64,000 nt of DNA from Cuneatibacter sp. NSJ-177 (lineage in GTDB: Bacteria > Bacillota > Clostridia > Lachnospirales > Lachnospiraceae). Of the stretch, positions 1-9,086 are shown one piece after another. The notes beneath the pieces were generated by a model. That model did no database searches, was not told the DNA's origin, and was given only the letters and a program-made list of their open reading frames with translations. The first letter of the stretch is position 1. Each line of letters starts with the position of its first letter. A program made the position numbers and the translations under genes. The stretch covers positions 310,001-374,000 of the forward strand of contig NZ_JALIFO010000006.1 of the NCBI RefSeq assembly GCF_022867805.1, in the 5' to 3' direction.

Positions 1-321
1 AGGGATACGGTGGACAGCGCTCTCTTATTAAAAGGGTTTACCGTGCGCCCGAAGATCACAAGCGTCAATTCCCAGGCGCTGATCGAGGCCGCCAAGGCAG
101 GGCTTGGCATCACGGTGCTGCCGGAGCTTCTGGTTCAGAAGGAGTTGAGCGAGGGAACCTTGGCGTCTGTGGAGGCGGAAGGCTTTCCTCTGTCAAACGC
201 CATGTCGGCGGTTTACCGGTCCGATAGCCGGGTGACTGCGGTTTTGGAGGGCTTTTTGCAGGTGATCGGACGGTTGGGGGAGAAACGGGAAGAAGGATGG
301 AGCGGCGAAAGCGTGCAATAG
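1..321 (+). CDS. LysR-family transcriptional regulator, C-terminal fragment (cut by window edge)
   Basis: The reading frame is open from base 1, so the gene starts before the window. The visible 106 residues match the end of a LysR substrate-binding domain: the stretch reading AGLGITVLPELL is the usual strand-helix segment of the effector pocket, followed by the short final strands and a charged tail. The DNA-binding half is not visible, so neither the target nor the effector can be named. It lies in the same direction as secG but secG has its own promoter just downstream. Confidence 0.75.
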   Translation, partial: RDTVDSALLLKGFTVRPKITSVNSQALIEAAKAGLGITVLPELLVQKELSEGTLASVEAEGFPLSNAMSAVYRSDSRVTAVLEGFLQVIGRLGEKREEGWSGESVQ

Positions 322-345
322 AGAATAGATTTTAATGGAAAAAGC

Positions 346-374
346 TTGTATTTCACTGCTGTTTATGCTATAAT
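346..374 (+). promoter_or_regulatory. secG promoter
   Basis: TTGTAT at 346-351 and a perfect TATAAT at 369-374 are separated by 17 bp, 32 bp ahead of the secG start. This is a sigma-A-type promoter by sequence; no transcript data were available. Confidence 0.7.
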
Positions 375-405
375 CTTTAACGTATGACCATTAGGAGGAA
401 CGGAC

Positions 406-648
406 ATGGACGTGTTGAAAATTATTCTGACCCTGGTTTTAGTTGTCGTTTGCATTGTTATGACTGTAGTGATCTTAGCGCAGGAGGGGAGATCCTCCGG
501 CCTCAGCGGCTCCATCGCAGGCAGCTCTTCGGAGACCTATGTGAGCAAGAACAAAGGCCGCACGCCGGAAGGAAAGATGGAAAAGTGGACGAAGATTATG
601 ATTGCCGCTTTTATGATCCTGGCGTTGTTGTTAAATATTTTAAACTGA
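406..648 (+). CDS. secG: Preprotein translocase subunit SecG
   Basis: An 80-residue protein with two hydrophobic helices (about residues 4-24 and 61-79) joined by a polar loop containing the family motif LAQEGRSSGLSGSIAG. This is the size and layout of SecG, the small subunit of the SecYEG membrane channel that eases SecA-driven export. An AGGAGG-like site (AGGAGGAAC) precedes the ATG. In many Firmicutes secG stands directly before rnr and smpB, as here, although an EFR1-type gene lies between secG and rnr in this window. Confidence 0.95.
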   Translation: MDVLKIILTLVLVVVCIVMTVVILAQEGRSSGLSGSIAGSSSETYVSKNKGRTPEGKMEKWTKIMIAAFMILALLLNILN

Positions 649-656
649 GAGAATAC

Positions 657-700
657 AGCCCATGGTTTTGCAAAAGAATAAACCATGGGCTCCTTTTTAT
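657..700 (+). terminator. Intrinsic terminator after secG
   Basis: A perfect 12-bp stem (657-668 with 680-691, AGCCCATGGTTT) is followed by a T-rich run. The ribosome binding site of the next gene lies at the end of the T run, so some read-through is possible. Confidence 0.85.
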
Positions 701-719
701 CCTTTTGGAGGTGGTTGCG

Positions 720-1481
720 ATGATTTTTTACTTTACCGGCACAGGGAATTCTTTGGCGGCGGCGGAATATCTGGCGGAAGAGACTGGGGAGCGGCTGATT
801 GATATGGCGCAGGCTCTGCGGGACCGGGACTTTCAGTATCAGGCCGGAGCAGGGGAAAGCGTAGGGTTTGTCTTTCCCGTTTACTATTGGGGAATTCCGA
901 CTCTGGTCGGAAGCTTTTTAAAGCATCTTCAGGTGAACACTGAGGAAAATGGGTATTTCTGGGCGGTGATCACCTGCGGCGGCAGCATTGGGGGAGCGGA
1001 TCAGCAGCTGCGCTCGCTGATGAGTCAGAAGGGATATCCGCTTAAAGCCGTTTATCCGCTGGTGATGCCGGAAAATTATATCTTAATGCCGAAGGTGATG
1101 CCGCTTTCCACCCCGGAAGAGGAAAAAAAGATCCTGGAGCAGGCGGAATCCACCCTGGAAGAGATCGGCGCTGCGATCCGCGGGCGGGAAGAACGAAAAT
1201 TCTCAGGACCGAAAGCGCGGATTGCCAGCAAGCTGGCCTGGACCGTTTACCGGAAGGGCAGAAAAACCGCGCCTTTTTGGGCGGATGAGGGCTGTATTGG
1301 CTGCGGCCGCTGCGAACGGATCTGCCCGGTCGGAGCAATCGAATGTAAGGAAGGAAAGCCAGTGTGGGTCAAGGAGAGGTGCGTCCTGTGTTTGGCCTGC
1401 ATCAACCGCTGTCCGGTCCAGGCGATCCAATATGGAAGCCGGACGAAAGACTGCGGCCGGTATCATCATCCTTCCTTGTAA
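720..1481 (+). CDS. EFR1-family ferrodoxin (flavodoxin-like domain plus two 4Fe-4S clusters)
   Basis: The 253-residue protein begins with a flavodoxin-like FMN-binding loop (FTGTGNS, residues 5-11) and ends with two CxxCxxCxxxCP motifs (CIGCGRCERICP and CVLCLACINRCP), each expected to bind a 4Fe-4S cluster. The architecture is that of EFR1-family ferrodoxins, putative cytoplasmic electron carriers whose partners are mostly unknown. The ATG at 720 was chosen because it follows GGAGG and places the flavodoxin loop at the N terminus; the open frame further upstream overlaps secG. The gene sits between secG and rnr, behind a terminator, and looks like an insertion into that conserved block. Confidence 0.88.
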   Translation: MIFYFTGTGNSLAAAEYLAEETGERLIDMAQALRDRDFQYQAGAGESVGFVFPVYYWGIPTLVGSFLKHLQVNTEENGYFWAVITCGGSIGGADQQLRSLMSQKGYPLKAVYPLVMPENYILMPKVMPLSTPEEEKKILEQAESTLEEIGAAIRGREERKFSGPKARIASKLAWTVYRKGRKTAPFWADEGCIGCGRCERICPVGAIECKEGKPVWVKERCVLCLACINRCPVQAIQYGSRTKDCGRYHHPSL

Positions 1482-1552
1482 CGTGGGAAAGTCCGGGCTT
1501 TCCCAATGTCTTAAAATAGGAAAGAACGAAAAGCGTTTAACAGAAAGGTTTT

Positions 1553-3679
1553 ATGGAAGAAAAGGAACTGGAAATAAAAAAGAAACATGTGGAGGCGTTG
1601 ATTTTTGACCCCCACTATCATCCCATGAAGGTGAAGGAGCTGGCGATTTTGCTGGGTGTTCCGAGGGAGCAGCGAGATGAGCTGAAAACCGTCCTCGACT
1701 CGCTGCTGACGGAAGGCCGGATCGGCCTCTCAAAGCGGGGAAAATACGGGCGGCCGGAGGAGACTGCGCTGACCGGTATTTTTTCCGGTACTTCGCGGGG
1801 ATTTGGATTCGTGACCGTGGATGGCTGGCCGGAAGATATTTATATTCCGGAAAAGAATGTGAACGGGGCCATTCACGGAGATAAGGTGAAAATCGCCGCC
1901 CTGGAGGGCCGCCGCGGCCGGAGAGCGGAAGGGACGGTGTTAAAGGTTCTGGAACGGAACACCACAACTGTGGTGGGGATGTACCAGAAAAAGAAGCATT
2001 TTGGTTTTGTGATCCCGGACAACAGCCGGATGACGGAGGATGTGTTTATCCCGGAAGGAAAAGATCTGGGCGCGGTCTCCGGCCATAAGGTTGTGGCGGA
2101 GCTGACGAAATACGGAGAAAAGGGGCATCAGCCCGAAGGAAAAATCACCGAAATCCTAGGGCATCGGAGCGATCCCGGCGTAGATGTGCTCTCCGTGCTG
2201 CGGGCCTACGGGATTCCGGAAGAGTTCCCGCCGGAAGTGATGGAACAGGCGGCTTCGGTCGGGGAGACGGTGGATCCCTCCTTGTTTCCGAATCGTGTGG
2301 ATCTTCGGGACCTGCAAACCGTCACCATCGACGGGGAGGACGCCAAGGATCTGGACGATGCGGTTACTCTTACCCGGACGGAAAATGGGTACCGTCTGGG
2401 AGTGCATATCGCGGATGTCAGCCATTATGTGACTGAGGGATCCCCGATGGATCAGGAGGCGAAAAAGCGGGGAACCAGCGTCTATGTTACGGACCGTGTG
2501 GTGCCGATGCTGCCGAGGCGCCTCTCCAACGGTATCTGCTCCCTGAATCAGGGGGAGGACCGGCTGGCTCTCAGCTGTCTGATGGAGTTTGATCCATCGG
2601 GAACCGTGACCGGGCATCGGATCGAAGAGACCTTGATCCGGGTGGATCGTAGAATGACTTATACAGCGGTGGAGGCCGTTTTGACCGGCGATGAGGCGGC
2701 CCTTGCGGAACACGCCGAATTTGTGGAGCTGTTCCGGCTGATGAAAGAGCTGGCCGAAAAACTCCGCGCAAAGAGGCGCAGGCGGGGCTCCGTGGACTTT
2801 GATCTGCCGGAGACGAAAATCCGGCTGGATGAGAAAGGGCATCCGGTGGAAATTTGTCCCTACACGCGGAATACGGCCACCGATATCATCGAAGATTTTA
2901 TGCTGATCGCCAATGAAACCGTGGCGGAGGACGCCTTTTGGCAGGAGCTCCCCTTTGTCTACCGGGTTCACGAGGAGCCGGATCCGGACAAGATCCTGGA
3001 GCTGACCGCTCTGATCCGGGGGATGGGGGGAAGGCTTCGCAGCGAGAACGGGAAAGTCCACCCCAAGGATCTCCAGAAGATGCTGGCGGCCATGGAAGAT
3101 TCCCCGGAAGAAGCCTTTGTCAGCCGGCTGGCCCTGCGTTCGATGAAGCAGGCCCGCTACAGTCCGGTCTGCACTGGGCATTTCGGACTGGCGGCGAAGT
3201 ATTACTGCCACTTTACTTCACCGATCCGCCGCTACCCGGATCTTGAGATTCACCGGATTTTGAAAGAAAACCGGAACGGAAGACTTGACGAGAACCGGAT
3301 TGCCCATTATCATAGTATCTTACAGGAGGTGGCAAGCCTCTCCTCCTTGACAGAGCGGCGGGCTACAGATGCGGAGCGCGCCGTGAACAAGCAGAAAATG
3401 GCCCAGTTTATGCGGGGGCATATCGGGGAAGTTTTTGACGGACTGGTTTCCGGCGTCACCCGCTGGGGGCTCTATGTGGAGCTGCCCAATACGGTGGAGG
3501 GGCTTGTCCATGTGAACCAGATGGACCGCGATTATTTCCGGCTGGATGAGAAGAATCATCAGCTGACCGGTGAGAGGACCGGGCGTGTTTACCGGATGGG
3601 ACAGCCGGTTCGGGTCTCTGTCACCGGCGTGGATCCGGATACGGGCACCATTGATTTTCGGATAGAGGAGCAGGAATAG
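1553..3679 (+). CDS. rnr: Ribonuclease R (3'-5' exoribonuclease, RNB family)
   Basis: 708 residues, the usual size for RNase R. Visible in order are an N-terminal winged-helix region, two cold-shock-like RNA-binding domains (GFGFVTVDG and HFGFVIPD), the RNB catalytic domain with the acidic metal-binding motif [12 protein letters not shown] near residue 260 and the [12 protein letters not shown] motif near residue 555, and a C-terminal S1 domain. It degrades structured RNA from the 3' end in the cytoplasm and works with SmpB-tmRNA in clearing stalled messages. smpB follows two bases after its stop, so the two genes form an operon. Confidence 0.96.
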   Translation: MEEKELEIKKKHVEALIFDPHYHPMKVKELAILLGVPREQRDELKTVLDSLLTEGRIGLSKRGKYGRPEETALTGIFSGTSRGFGFVTVDGWPEDIYIPEKNVNGAIHGDKVKIAALEGRRGRRAEGTVLKVLERNTTTVVGMYQKKKHFGFVIPDNSRMTEDVFIPEGKDLGAVSGHKVVAELTKYGEKGHQPEGKITEILGHRSDPGVDVLSVLRAYGIPEEFPPEVMEQAASVGETVDPSLFPNRVDLRDLQTVTIDGEDAKDLDDAVTLTRTENGYRLGVHIADVSHYVTEGSPMDQEAKKRGTSVYVTDRVVPMLPRRLSNGICSLNQGEDRLALSCLMEFDPSGTVTGHRIEETLIRVDRRMTYTAVEAVLTGDEAALAEHAEFVELFRLMKELAEKLRAKRRRRGSVDFDLPETKIRLDEKGHPVEICPYTRNTATDIIEDFMLIANETVAEDAFWQELPFVYRVHEEPDPDKILELTALIRGMGGRLRSENGKVHPKDLQKMLAAMEDSPEEAFVSRLALRSMKQARYSPVCTGHFGLAAKYYCHFTSPIRRYPDLEIHRILKENRNGRLDENRIAHYHSILQEVASLSSLTERRATDAERAVNKQKMAQFMRGHIGEVFDGLVSGVTRWGLYVELPNTVEGLVHVNQMDRDYFRLDEKNHQLTGERTGRVYRMGQPVRVSVTGVDPDTGTIDFRIEEQE

Positions 3680-3681
3680 CG

Positions 3682-4146
3682 ATGGGAAAAGAGAGCATCA
3701 AACTGATTTCCAACAACAAAAAAGCGCGCCATGATTATTTTATTGAAGATACCTATGAGGCGGGAATCTCTTTGGCCGGCACGGAGGTGAAATCTCTGCG
3801 CATGGGTAAGTGCAGCCTAAAGGAGTCATTCATCAAGGACAGCAAAGGCGAGCTCTTTATCTACAACATGCACATCAGCCCCTATGAGAAGGGGAATATT
3901 TTCAATAAAGATCCCCTCCGCGTCCGGAAGCTGCTGCTTCACCGCTTTGAGATCAATAAGCTTTTGGGCAAGGCGACGGCCAAGGGGTATACCATCGTGC
4001 CTTTGCAGGTGTATTTCAAAGGCAGCCTGGTGAAGGTGCAGATCGGCCTGGCCAAGGGCAAAAAGCTCTACGACAAGCGGGAGGATATTGCAAAGAAGGA
4101 CCTGCGCCGCGAAGCGGAGCGTGACTTCAAGGTGAAGAATCTATAA
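3682..4146 (+). CDS. smpB: SsrA (tmRNA)-binding protein SmpB
   Basis: 154 residues with the family start [18 protein letters not shown], the GTEVKSLR motif and the basic C-terminal tail ([24 protein letters not shown]) that enters the ribosome decoding site. SmpB carries tmRNA to stalled ribosomes for trans-translation. It follows rnr by 2 bp. The ssrA RNA gene, often next to smpB, is not recognisable downstream in this window. Confidence 0.97.
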   Translation: MGKESIKLISNNKKARHDYFIEDTYEAGISLAGTEVKSLRMGKCSLKESFIKDSKGELFIYNMHISPYEKGNIFNKDPLRVRKLLLHRFEINKLLGKATAKGYTIVPLQVYFKGSLVKVQIGLAKGKKLYDKREDIAKKDLRREAERDFKVKNL

Positions 4147-4165
4147 GGGACTGCGTATAAAACAC

Positions 4166-4222
4166 GAGCGCCTGGCTCATCCTAATCGGGGAAACCCGAA
4201 GGGAAGAGCGAGGTGCTTTTTT
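4166..4222 (+). terminator. Hairpin with T run after smpB; its 3' arm holds the ribosome binding site of the next gene
   Basis: A long imperfect stem pairs about 4167-4178 with 4206-4217, enclosing a smaller CGGGGAAACCCG hairpin, and ends in six T residues immediately before the ATG at 4223. It looks like an intrinsic terminator. The only Shine-Dalgarno candidate for the following gene (GAGGTG, 4210-4215) lies inside the 3' arm, so the stem could also limit translation of that gene. Confidence 0.7.
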
Positions 4223-5668
4223 ATGGCGAAAAATTTGAGCGGCAAAGGGGCGCAGGATTTTGCATCCATGCGTCAGGTATTGCAGCCGGATGTCAATTTT
4301 GACATCGTGGAGCGGGAGCTCTTGATCGGCGGCAAACAAGCGTATTTTTATGATATCAATGGATTTGTCTCGGATGAGAATGTACAGAAAATCATTCAGT
4401 TTTTTCTGGGAGTGAAAGCGGAACAGATGCCGTCGGACCCGGAACTTTTTTTGGAGGGCTTTACGGCGTTCGGCGATGTGAAGCTGGAAAAAGAGGTGGA
4501 AAAGCTGGTGACCGCGGTGCTGTCCGGCCTGGGCGCCTTGATCATCGACGGATTTGATCAGGGGTTCGTCTTTGATATCCGGAATTATCCGAGCCGCGGA
4601 GTGCAGGAGCCGGATAAGGACCGGGTGCTCCGGGGATCCAGGGATGGATTCTCCGAAACCATCATTTCTAACACCGCATTGATCCGCCGGAGGATCCGGG
4701 ATCCCAAGCTGCGCTTGGAGATTTATCAGGCCGGACAGGCGTCCAAGACGGATATCGCGTTGATTTATATGGAAGGACGGGTGGATGAACCGCTGCTGGC
4801 CAAGATTCAAAATCGGATTCAGAATCTGAAAGTGGACGCTCTGACGATGAACCAGGAAAGCCTGGCCGAGTGCCTGTACACCCATAAATGGTATAATCCC
4901 TTTCCAAAATTTAAATATACCGAGCGCCCGGACACGGCGGCGGCCTGCCTGCTGGAAGGAAATCTGGTAATCCTGGTGGATAATTCCCCGGCGGCAATGA
5001 TCCTGCCGTCCTCGGTGTTTGATATTGCAGAAGCGCCCGACGATTACTATTTTCCTCCGATCACCGGCACCTACCTGCGTCTGACCCGGATTTTGACCGC
5101 GCTTGTGGCACTGTTTTTGATTCCGATTTATCTGCTTTTGATGCAGAATACCCACTGGCTTCCGGAATGGCTGGACTTTATCCGGCCGGCGGAGAATGTA
5201 AACGTCCCTTTAATCTTTCAGATCTTGATTCTGGAGCTTGCGGTAGACGGCCTGCGGCTGGCCTCGGTCAATACGCCCAGCATGCTTTCGACGCCGCTCA
5301 GTATTATTGCCGGTATCGTAATGGGAGACTTTTCCGTGCAGTCCGGATGGTTTAACTCGGAGATCATGCTGTATATGGCCTTTGTCACAGTGGCCAATTA
5401 TACGCAGACCAGTTACGAGCTGGGCTACGCCATCAAATTTCTGCGGCTGTCTTTGGTGATTTTAACATCCCTCTTCAATGTGTGGGGATTTGCCGCCGGG
5501 ATGGCGCTGGTGCTTGTGGCGATCGTGACGAACCGGACCATCGCCGGGACCAGCTATCTGTACCCTCTGATTCCGTTCCGTTGGCGGGAGGTAAAAAATC
5601 GCTTCTTCCGGCCGCGGCTCTCCCATGAGATCGATGGGAAAAAACAGAATAAAAACGGGGCGAAATAG
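4223..5668 (+). CDS. SpoVAF/GerA-family spore germination protein
   Basis: 481 residues with the GerA N-terminal soluble region (FDIVERELLIGGKQAYFYDINGF; the SRGVQEPDKDRVLRGSRDGF signature near residues 130-150) and a C-terminal membrane part with about five hydrophobic helices from residue 285 on, ending in a short charged tail. GerA/SpoVAF proteins sit in the inner spore membrane and take part in nutrient-triggered germination. The N-terminal wording fits SpoVAF better than GerAA. The other spoVA genes are not adjacent, so this is a stand-alone copy. Its presence is the main evidence that the host forms spores. Confidence 0.88.
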   Translation: MAKNLSGKGAQDFASMRQVLQPDVNFDIVERELLIGGKQAYFYDINGFVSDENVQKIIQFFLGVKAEQMPSDPELFLEGFTAFGDVKLEKEVEKLVTAVLSGLGALIIDGFDQGFVFDIRNYPSRGVQEPDKDRVLRGSRDGFSETIISNTALIRRRIRDPKLRLEIYQAGQASKTDIALIYMEGRVDEPLLAKIQNRIQNLKVDALTMNQESLAECLYTHKWYNPFPKFKYTERPDTAAACLLEGNLVILVDNSPAAMILPSSVFDIAEAPDDYYFPPITGTYLRLTRILTALVALFLIPIYLLLMQNTHWLPEWLDFIRPAENVNVPLIFQILILELAVDGLRLASVNTPSMLSTPLSIIAGIVMGDFSVQSGWFNSEIMLYMAFVTVANYTQTSYELGYAIKFLRLSLVILTSLFNVWGFAAGMALVLVAIVTNRTIAGTSYLYPLIPFRWREVKNRFFRPRLSHEIDGKKQNKNGAK

Positions 5669-5693
5669 AAGAGAATCCACCGGCAGATTCTCT

Positions 5694-6587
5694 CTATATC
5701 ATTTCGGAAGAGCGCTGTAACTGCTGCAAGAATTGGTCAGCCGCCTTTGAAAAGACCTGATACCTTTTCCAGATGACATACATCCCGAATTCTACTTTGG
5801 GATAAAGAGGACGGAAGCAGAGCCTGCTGTTTCCGCTGGTGTTGATGATTTTGTCTAGGCAAAGGGCATATCCCAGCCCTTCCTCAACCATCAGGGAACC
5901 GTTGAATAGCAAACTGTAGGTGGCAACCTTGTTGATCTGGTCCCAATCTTTCTGCAACCAGGGAAGAAGAATTCCCTGGAAGTATTCCTGCCGGGATAAA
6001 ATCAAGGGTTTGTCCCACAGGTCTTCCGGTTCAATCCAGTCCTTTTCGGCCAAGGGCGAGTCACGGCGCATCAAAACGCCCCAGGTATCCCGGTACGGAA
6101 TCTTCAAACTATCATATTTTGTGTGATCTACTTCCCCAAGGATCAGACCGAAATCGCTGAGGCCCCGGTCCAGGGATTCCAGGATATCCTTTCTGTCCCC
6201 GCTCTGCATATGAAAGCAGATCAACGGATATTTCTTTTGCAATTCGTGCTGCGCTTGGATTAAATAGCGGACGCCGTCCGTTTCCCCGGCGCCGATAAAA
6301 ACATTTCCTGCAACCGTTTCATCCGACAGAGTGATTTCATCCTCTGTCTTTTTTACGAGCTGAAGGATTTCTTCCGCCCGTTTTCGGAGGATCATTCCTT
6401 CTTCGGTCAAAGTCACCTTGCGGGAACCTTTTGTCCCGCGGATCAAAAGCTGTTTGCCGAGTTCCTCCTCCATTGCTTTGAGCTGGGTGGAAAGAGTGGG
6501 CTGGGATAAATGCAGGGATTCCGCGGCCGCTGAAATATTTTGTTCTCTCGCCACGGCCAAAAAGTATTGTAAAACGCGCAGTTCCAT
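5694..6587 (-). CDS. LysR-family transcriptional regulator
   Basis: 297 residues: a winged helix-turn-helix at the N terminus (LRVLQYFLAVAREQNISAAAESLHLSQPTLSTQLKAMEEELG) and a LysR substrate-binding domain. The ATG at 6587 was preferred over an upstream one because GGAGGT lies 7 bases before it and the protein then begins at the canonical LysR start. It is divergent from the small gene at 6808 and the DUF3737 gene, the standard layout for a LysR regulator and its target operon. Effector unknown. Confidence 0.93.
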   Translation of the reverse strand: MELRVLQYFLAVAREQNISAAAESLHLSQPTLSTQLKAMEEELGKQLLIRGTKGSRKVTLTEEGMILRKRAEEILQLVKKTEDEITLSDETVAGNVFIGAGETDGVRYLIQAQHELQKKYPLICFHMQSGDRKDILESLDRGLSDFGLILGEVDHTKYDSLKIPYRDTWGVLMRRDSPLAEKDWIEPEDLWDKPLILSRQEYFQGILLPWLQKDWDQINKVATYSLLFNGSLMVEEGLGYALCLDKIINTSGNSRLCFRPLYPKVEFGMYVIWKRYQVFSKAADQFLQQLQRSSEMI

Positions 6588-6672
6588 TCGGGATACCTCC
6601 TTTGATTTTGTGCTGGGAATGCTGCGGCAGGGCTTTTCGTTCAGTATAGCAGGAAAAGGCATAGCTTTCAAC

Positions 6673-6727
6673 TATTCATTTTTATTAAGAATAAGTATTT
6701 GCTATCAAAAGAGTGAAGGCATATACT
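6673..6727 (+). promoter_or_regulatory. LysR-type operator and promoter of the DUF3737 operon
   Basis: A dyad TATTC-N11-GAATA at 6673-6693 has the spacing of LysR boxes. Downstream lies TATACT (6722-6727) as a -10 element with a weak -35 about 18 bp upstream. It sits between the divergent LysR gene and its likely target. Confidence 0.5.
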
Positions 6728-6807
6728 GAGTTTGTAAATTCTCTGAGGCCAATCGTTTCTTTATTATTTGTCCGCTAAAAATCAAGCAAGGAAGAGAGGA
6801 AAGACGT

Positions 6808-7047
6808 ATGCAAAACAGAGATTCTGTTCAAGCAGCTACCCAGAATCTAAAAGACGCCGGATGTGATTCAGAGACAATCGAACAGTATTTTCTTTTGGAT
6901 GAGAGCGGGGAAATACAGGAACAGCTGGAACTGCTGTCAGCCCACAGGGGGCTGATTTTAGAAAACATCCATAAGGAAGAAAAACAGATAGGCTGTCTGG
7001 ATTATTTGGTTTATCAACTGGGTAAAAAGATGAAAACAACAAAATGA
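6808..7047 (+). CDS. Small helical protein of unknown function
   Basis: 79 residues, strongly charged and predicted helical (QEQLELLSAHRGLILENIHKEEKQIGCLDYLVYQL), with no signal peptide or membrane segment. AAGAGAGGAAAG precedes the ATG. It is the first gene of the LysR-controlled operon and lies 24 bp before the DUF3737 gene. The long heptad-like helix resembles the C-terminal dimerisation part of MerR-type regulators, but there is no DNA-binding part. Function not recognised. Confidence 0.75.
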   Translation: MQNRDSVQAATQNLKDAGCDSETIEQYFLLDESGEIQEQLELLSAHRGLILENIHKEEKQIGCLDYLVYQLGKKMKTTK

Positions 7048-7071
7048 GTCATAGACAAGGAGGAAAAGTGA

Positions 7072-7944
7072 ATGGATTTGATTCAAAATCAAAGGTTTGA
7101 TGAAGAGCGCGCCCTTTACGGCAGAGGACATATGATAGTAAGGAACTGCATATTTGACGGCCCTGCCGATGGGGAGAGCGCCTTGAAGGAATGCACGGAT
7201 GTGCAGGCGGATCAATGTTATTTTAACCTGCGCTATCCCTTCTGGCACGATCACCAACTGACAATCAGCGAATCGGAAATGACCGGGCTCTGCCGGGCGG
7301 CGCTGTGGTATTCCGATCATATCACGATCACCAATACAAAGCTGCATGGAATCAAAGCATTGCGGGAATGCGGACAGGTGAAGCTGCAAGGATGCGATAT
7401 CCTCTCCCAGGAATTTGGATGGTCGGTGCGCGGCATGGAAATGGAGGCGTGTACGGTTCAGAGCGAATACTTTATGATGCGCTCCGATCATCTGCATTTA
7501 AAAAATGTGCGGATGAAAGGGAAATATTCTTTCCAGTACATTGAGGATTCCGTCTTTGAGAACTGTGAGTTCGATACAAAAGATGCCTTCTGGCATGCGA
7601 AAAACATTTTGGTTCGGGACAGCGTGGTCAAAGGAGAGTATCTGGCCTGGTACTGCGAGAACGTTACCTTCGAACGCTGCAAAATTGTCGGTACACAGCC
7701 GCTTTGTTATTGTAAAAACCTGAAGCTGATCAACTGTGAGATGATGGATACGGATCTGGCCTTTGAAAAATCGCAGGTGGAGGCGACTGTCACGACGCCG
7801 GTTCTCAGCATCAAAAATCCCCTTTCCGGCCGTATCACGGTTCCCTCCGTGGGAGAAATCATCCGGGATGATGCGGAGGCAAAGGGAGAAGTCGTGGTAA
7901 CGGAAGCATCCCCGGAGAACGCGTCGGATATCGCCTGCGCGTAA
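7072..7944 (+). CDS. DUF3737-family protein (right-handed beta-helix)
   Basis: 290 residues made of regular repeats in which cysteine-containing strands such as ARNCIFD, VFENCEFD, VTFERCKIV and LKLINCEMM recur about every 20 residues, the pattern of a right-handed parallel beta helix. The start MDLIQNQRFDEERALYG is the family signature of DUF3737. No signal peptide, so cytoplasmic. The biochemical role is unknown; in Firmicutes the family is often near LysR regulators and flavodoxin-like oxidoreductases, matching the neighbours here. Confidence 0.88.
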   Translation: MDLIQNQRFDEERALYGRGHMIVRNCIFDGPADGESALKECTDVQADQCYFNLRYPFWHDHQLTISESEMTGLCRAALWYSDHITITNTKLHGIKALRECGQVKLQGCDILSQEFGWSVRGMEMEACTVQSEYFMMRSDHLHLKNVRMKGKYSFQYIEDSVFENCEFDTKDAFWHAKNILVRDSVVKGEYLAWYCENVTFERCKIVGTQPLCYCKNLKLINCEMMDTDLAFEKSQVEATVTTPVLSIKNPLSGRITVPSVGEIIRDDAEAKGEVVVTEASPENASDIACA

Positions 7945-8083
7945 TCGCTGCACCAAAAAAGGGACGAACGGCCGGCCCCTCTTGGTTTAGCAGCAACCTT
8001 ACCGGCATTAGAGGGTAATCCGATGTTCGTATTCGGAAAGCGTCTTATAACCGAATAAATCATACGCAACAGGGAGAACAAAC

Positions 8084-8257
8084 ATGAAAAAACATATTTT
8101 AAAACTTTCCACAAGCCTCCGGAAAAACAGCAATTCGGAGGCGCTGGCGGATACGTTTCAAAGAGGCGCCGTGTTCGCTGGCGGCGTAAACGAGGAAGGA
8201 GAGATCAAAGATCATCCGGCGCTGCAAGAAGCTTATGAGATGGGAAAAACGGTTTGA
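8084..8257 (+). pseudogene. NADPH-dependent FMN reductase / flavodoxin-fold gene with large internal deletion
   Basis: This 57-codon frame joins two ends of a family that normally has about 180 residues. The first 28 residues (LSTSLRKNSNSEALADTF) are the FMN-binding N terminus; from residue 30 the sequence FAGGVNEEGEIKDHPALQEA is the family's C-terminal signature. The roughly 120 residues between are missing and the frame is kept. A ribosome binding site (AGGGAG) remains. The join lies near 8168-8174. It sits between DUF3737 and a cyclophilin-fold lipoprotein, neighbours that suit an intact reductase. Confidence 0.8.
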
Positions 8258-8278
8258 TGGCAGGAAGGAGGCAGCGAA

Positions 8279-8839
8279 TTGAAACACTTGTTTGTTTTTG
8301 CCGCCGGTGTCTGCCTTATACTCTCTTTGACCGCCTGCGGCAGCCCGGAACCGTCACAAGAGGGAGCGATCCATCCGCCTGAAAATATAGAGGCTCAGGC
8401 CGTTACCGCGCCTGAGCGAACCGCCGGTCCGGAAGAGTTATCTGCACAGGCTTCGAAAAGGACGGAAAATTCCGATGAGGCAGAAGGAAGAAGAAAAGGG
8501 AACCTTCGGATTGGAGAGCGCATGTTCACTGCAACTTTGGAGGAGAATGAGGCGGTGAACGCTTTGGTTAAGAGGATGGAACAAGCGCCGGTCGTGGTTC
8601 AGATGAGAGACTATTCCGGTTTTGAAAAGGTGGGGGCGCTGGAAAAAAGTCTACCGGTAAGCGATAGCCAGATCACCGCACAAGCGGGCGACATTGTCTT
8701 GTACAATGGGGATCAGATTGTCCTTTTTTATGGTTCCAATACCTGGAGCTATACCCGAATCGGGAAAATCGACGATTTGTCCGGCTGGGAAGAGGCGCTG
8801 GGAAGCGGCGATGTAACGGTAACCTTTTCCGTGGAGTAG
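8279..8839 (+). CDS. Cyclophilin-like-fold lipoprotein
   Basis: 186 residues starting at a TTG (8279) 7 bases after GGAGG. A lipoprotein signal peptide ends in LTAC|G (lipobox cysteine at residue 20), then comes a low-complexity linker (about 21-75) and a C-terminal domain with TATLEENEAVNALVKRM, QMRDYSGFEKVG and GDIVLYNGDQIVLFYG, typical of the cyclophilin-like (DUF369-related) fold often found with flavodoxins. Expected to be anchored on the outer face of the membrane. Function is unproven; the flavodoxin-fold gene just upstream is broken, so a possible partner is lost. Confidence 0.85.
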   Translation: MKHLFVFAAGVCLILSLTACGSPEPSQEGAIHPPENIEAQAVTAPERTAGPEELSAQASKRTENSDEAEGRRKGNLRIGERMFTATLEENEAVNALVKRMEQAPVVVQMRDYSGFEKVGALEKSLPVSDSQITAQAGDIVLYNGDQIVLFYGSNTWSYTRIGKIDDLSGWEEALGSGDVTVTFSVE

Positions 8840-9080
8840 TTCATCACCTGGGACGGGGTGGTATTATCAGCTTGGCAGCGCTCCGCTAAAGATGTCCGTT
8901 TTATTCTCTTCTTTTTTCCCTTCATTCTTGAGTGAACAATCCGGCGGCTATGATGAAATGAAAATTCCGCACATACAATGATAAGGAACGGTAAGCTTCC
9001 TGAAACGGCATGGGAGACCATCCATCCGAGCAGTGTTTTGTGTATGATCGATATGGTTTCATTCCGTTTTCTGTGGGGAG
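8840..9080. other. Non-coding spacer before the feo operon
   Basis: No convincing gene on either strand; the short frames lack ribosome binding sites and family features. The feo promoter begins just after it at 9087. Confidence 0.55.
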
Positions 9081-9086
9081 ATGCTG

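Noticed and set aside
4147-4222. tmRNA (ssrA) gene after smpB
   Set aside because: Only a terminator-like hairpin is present; there is no tRNA-like acceptor or tag reading frame.
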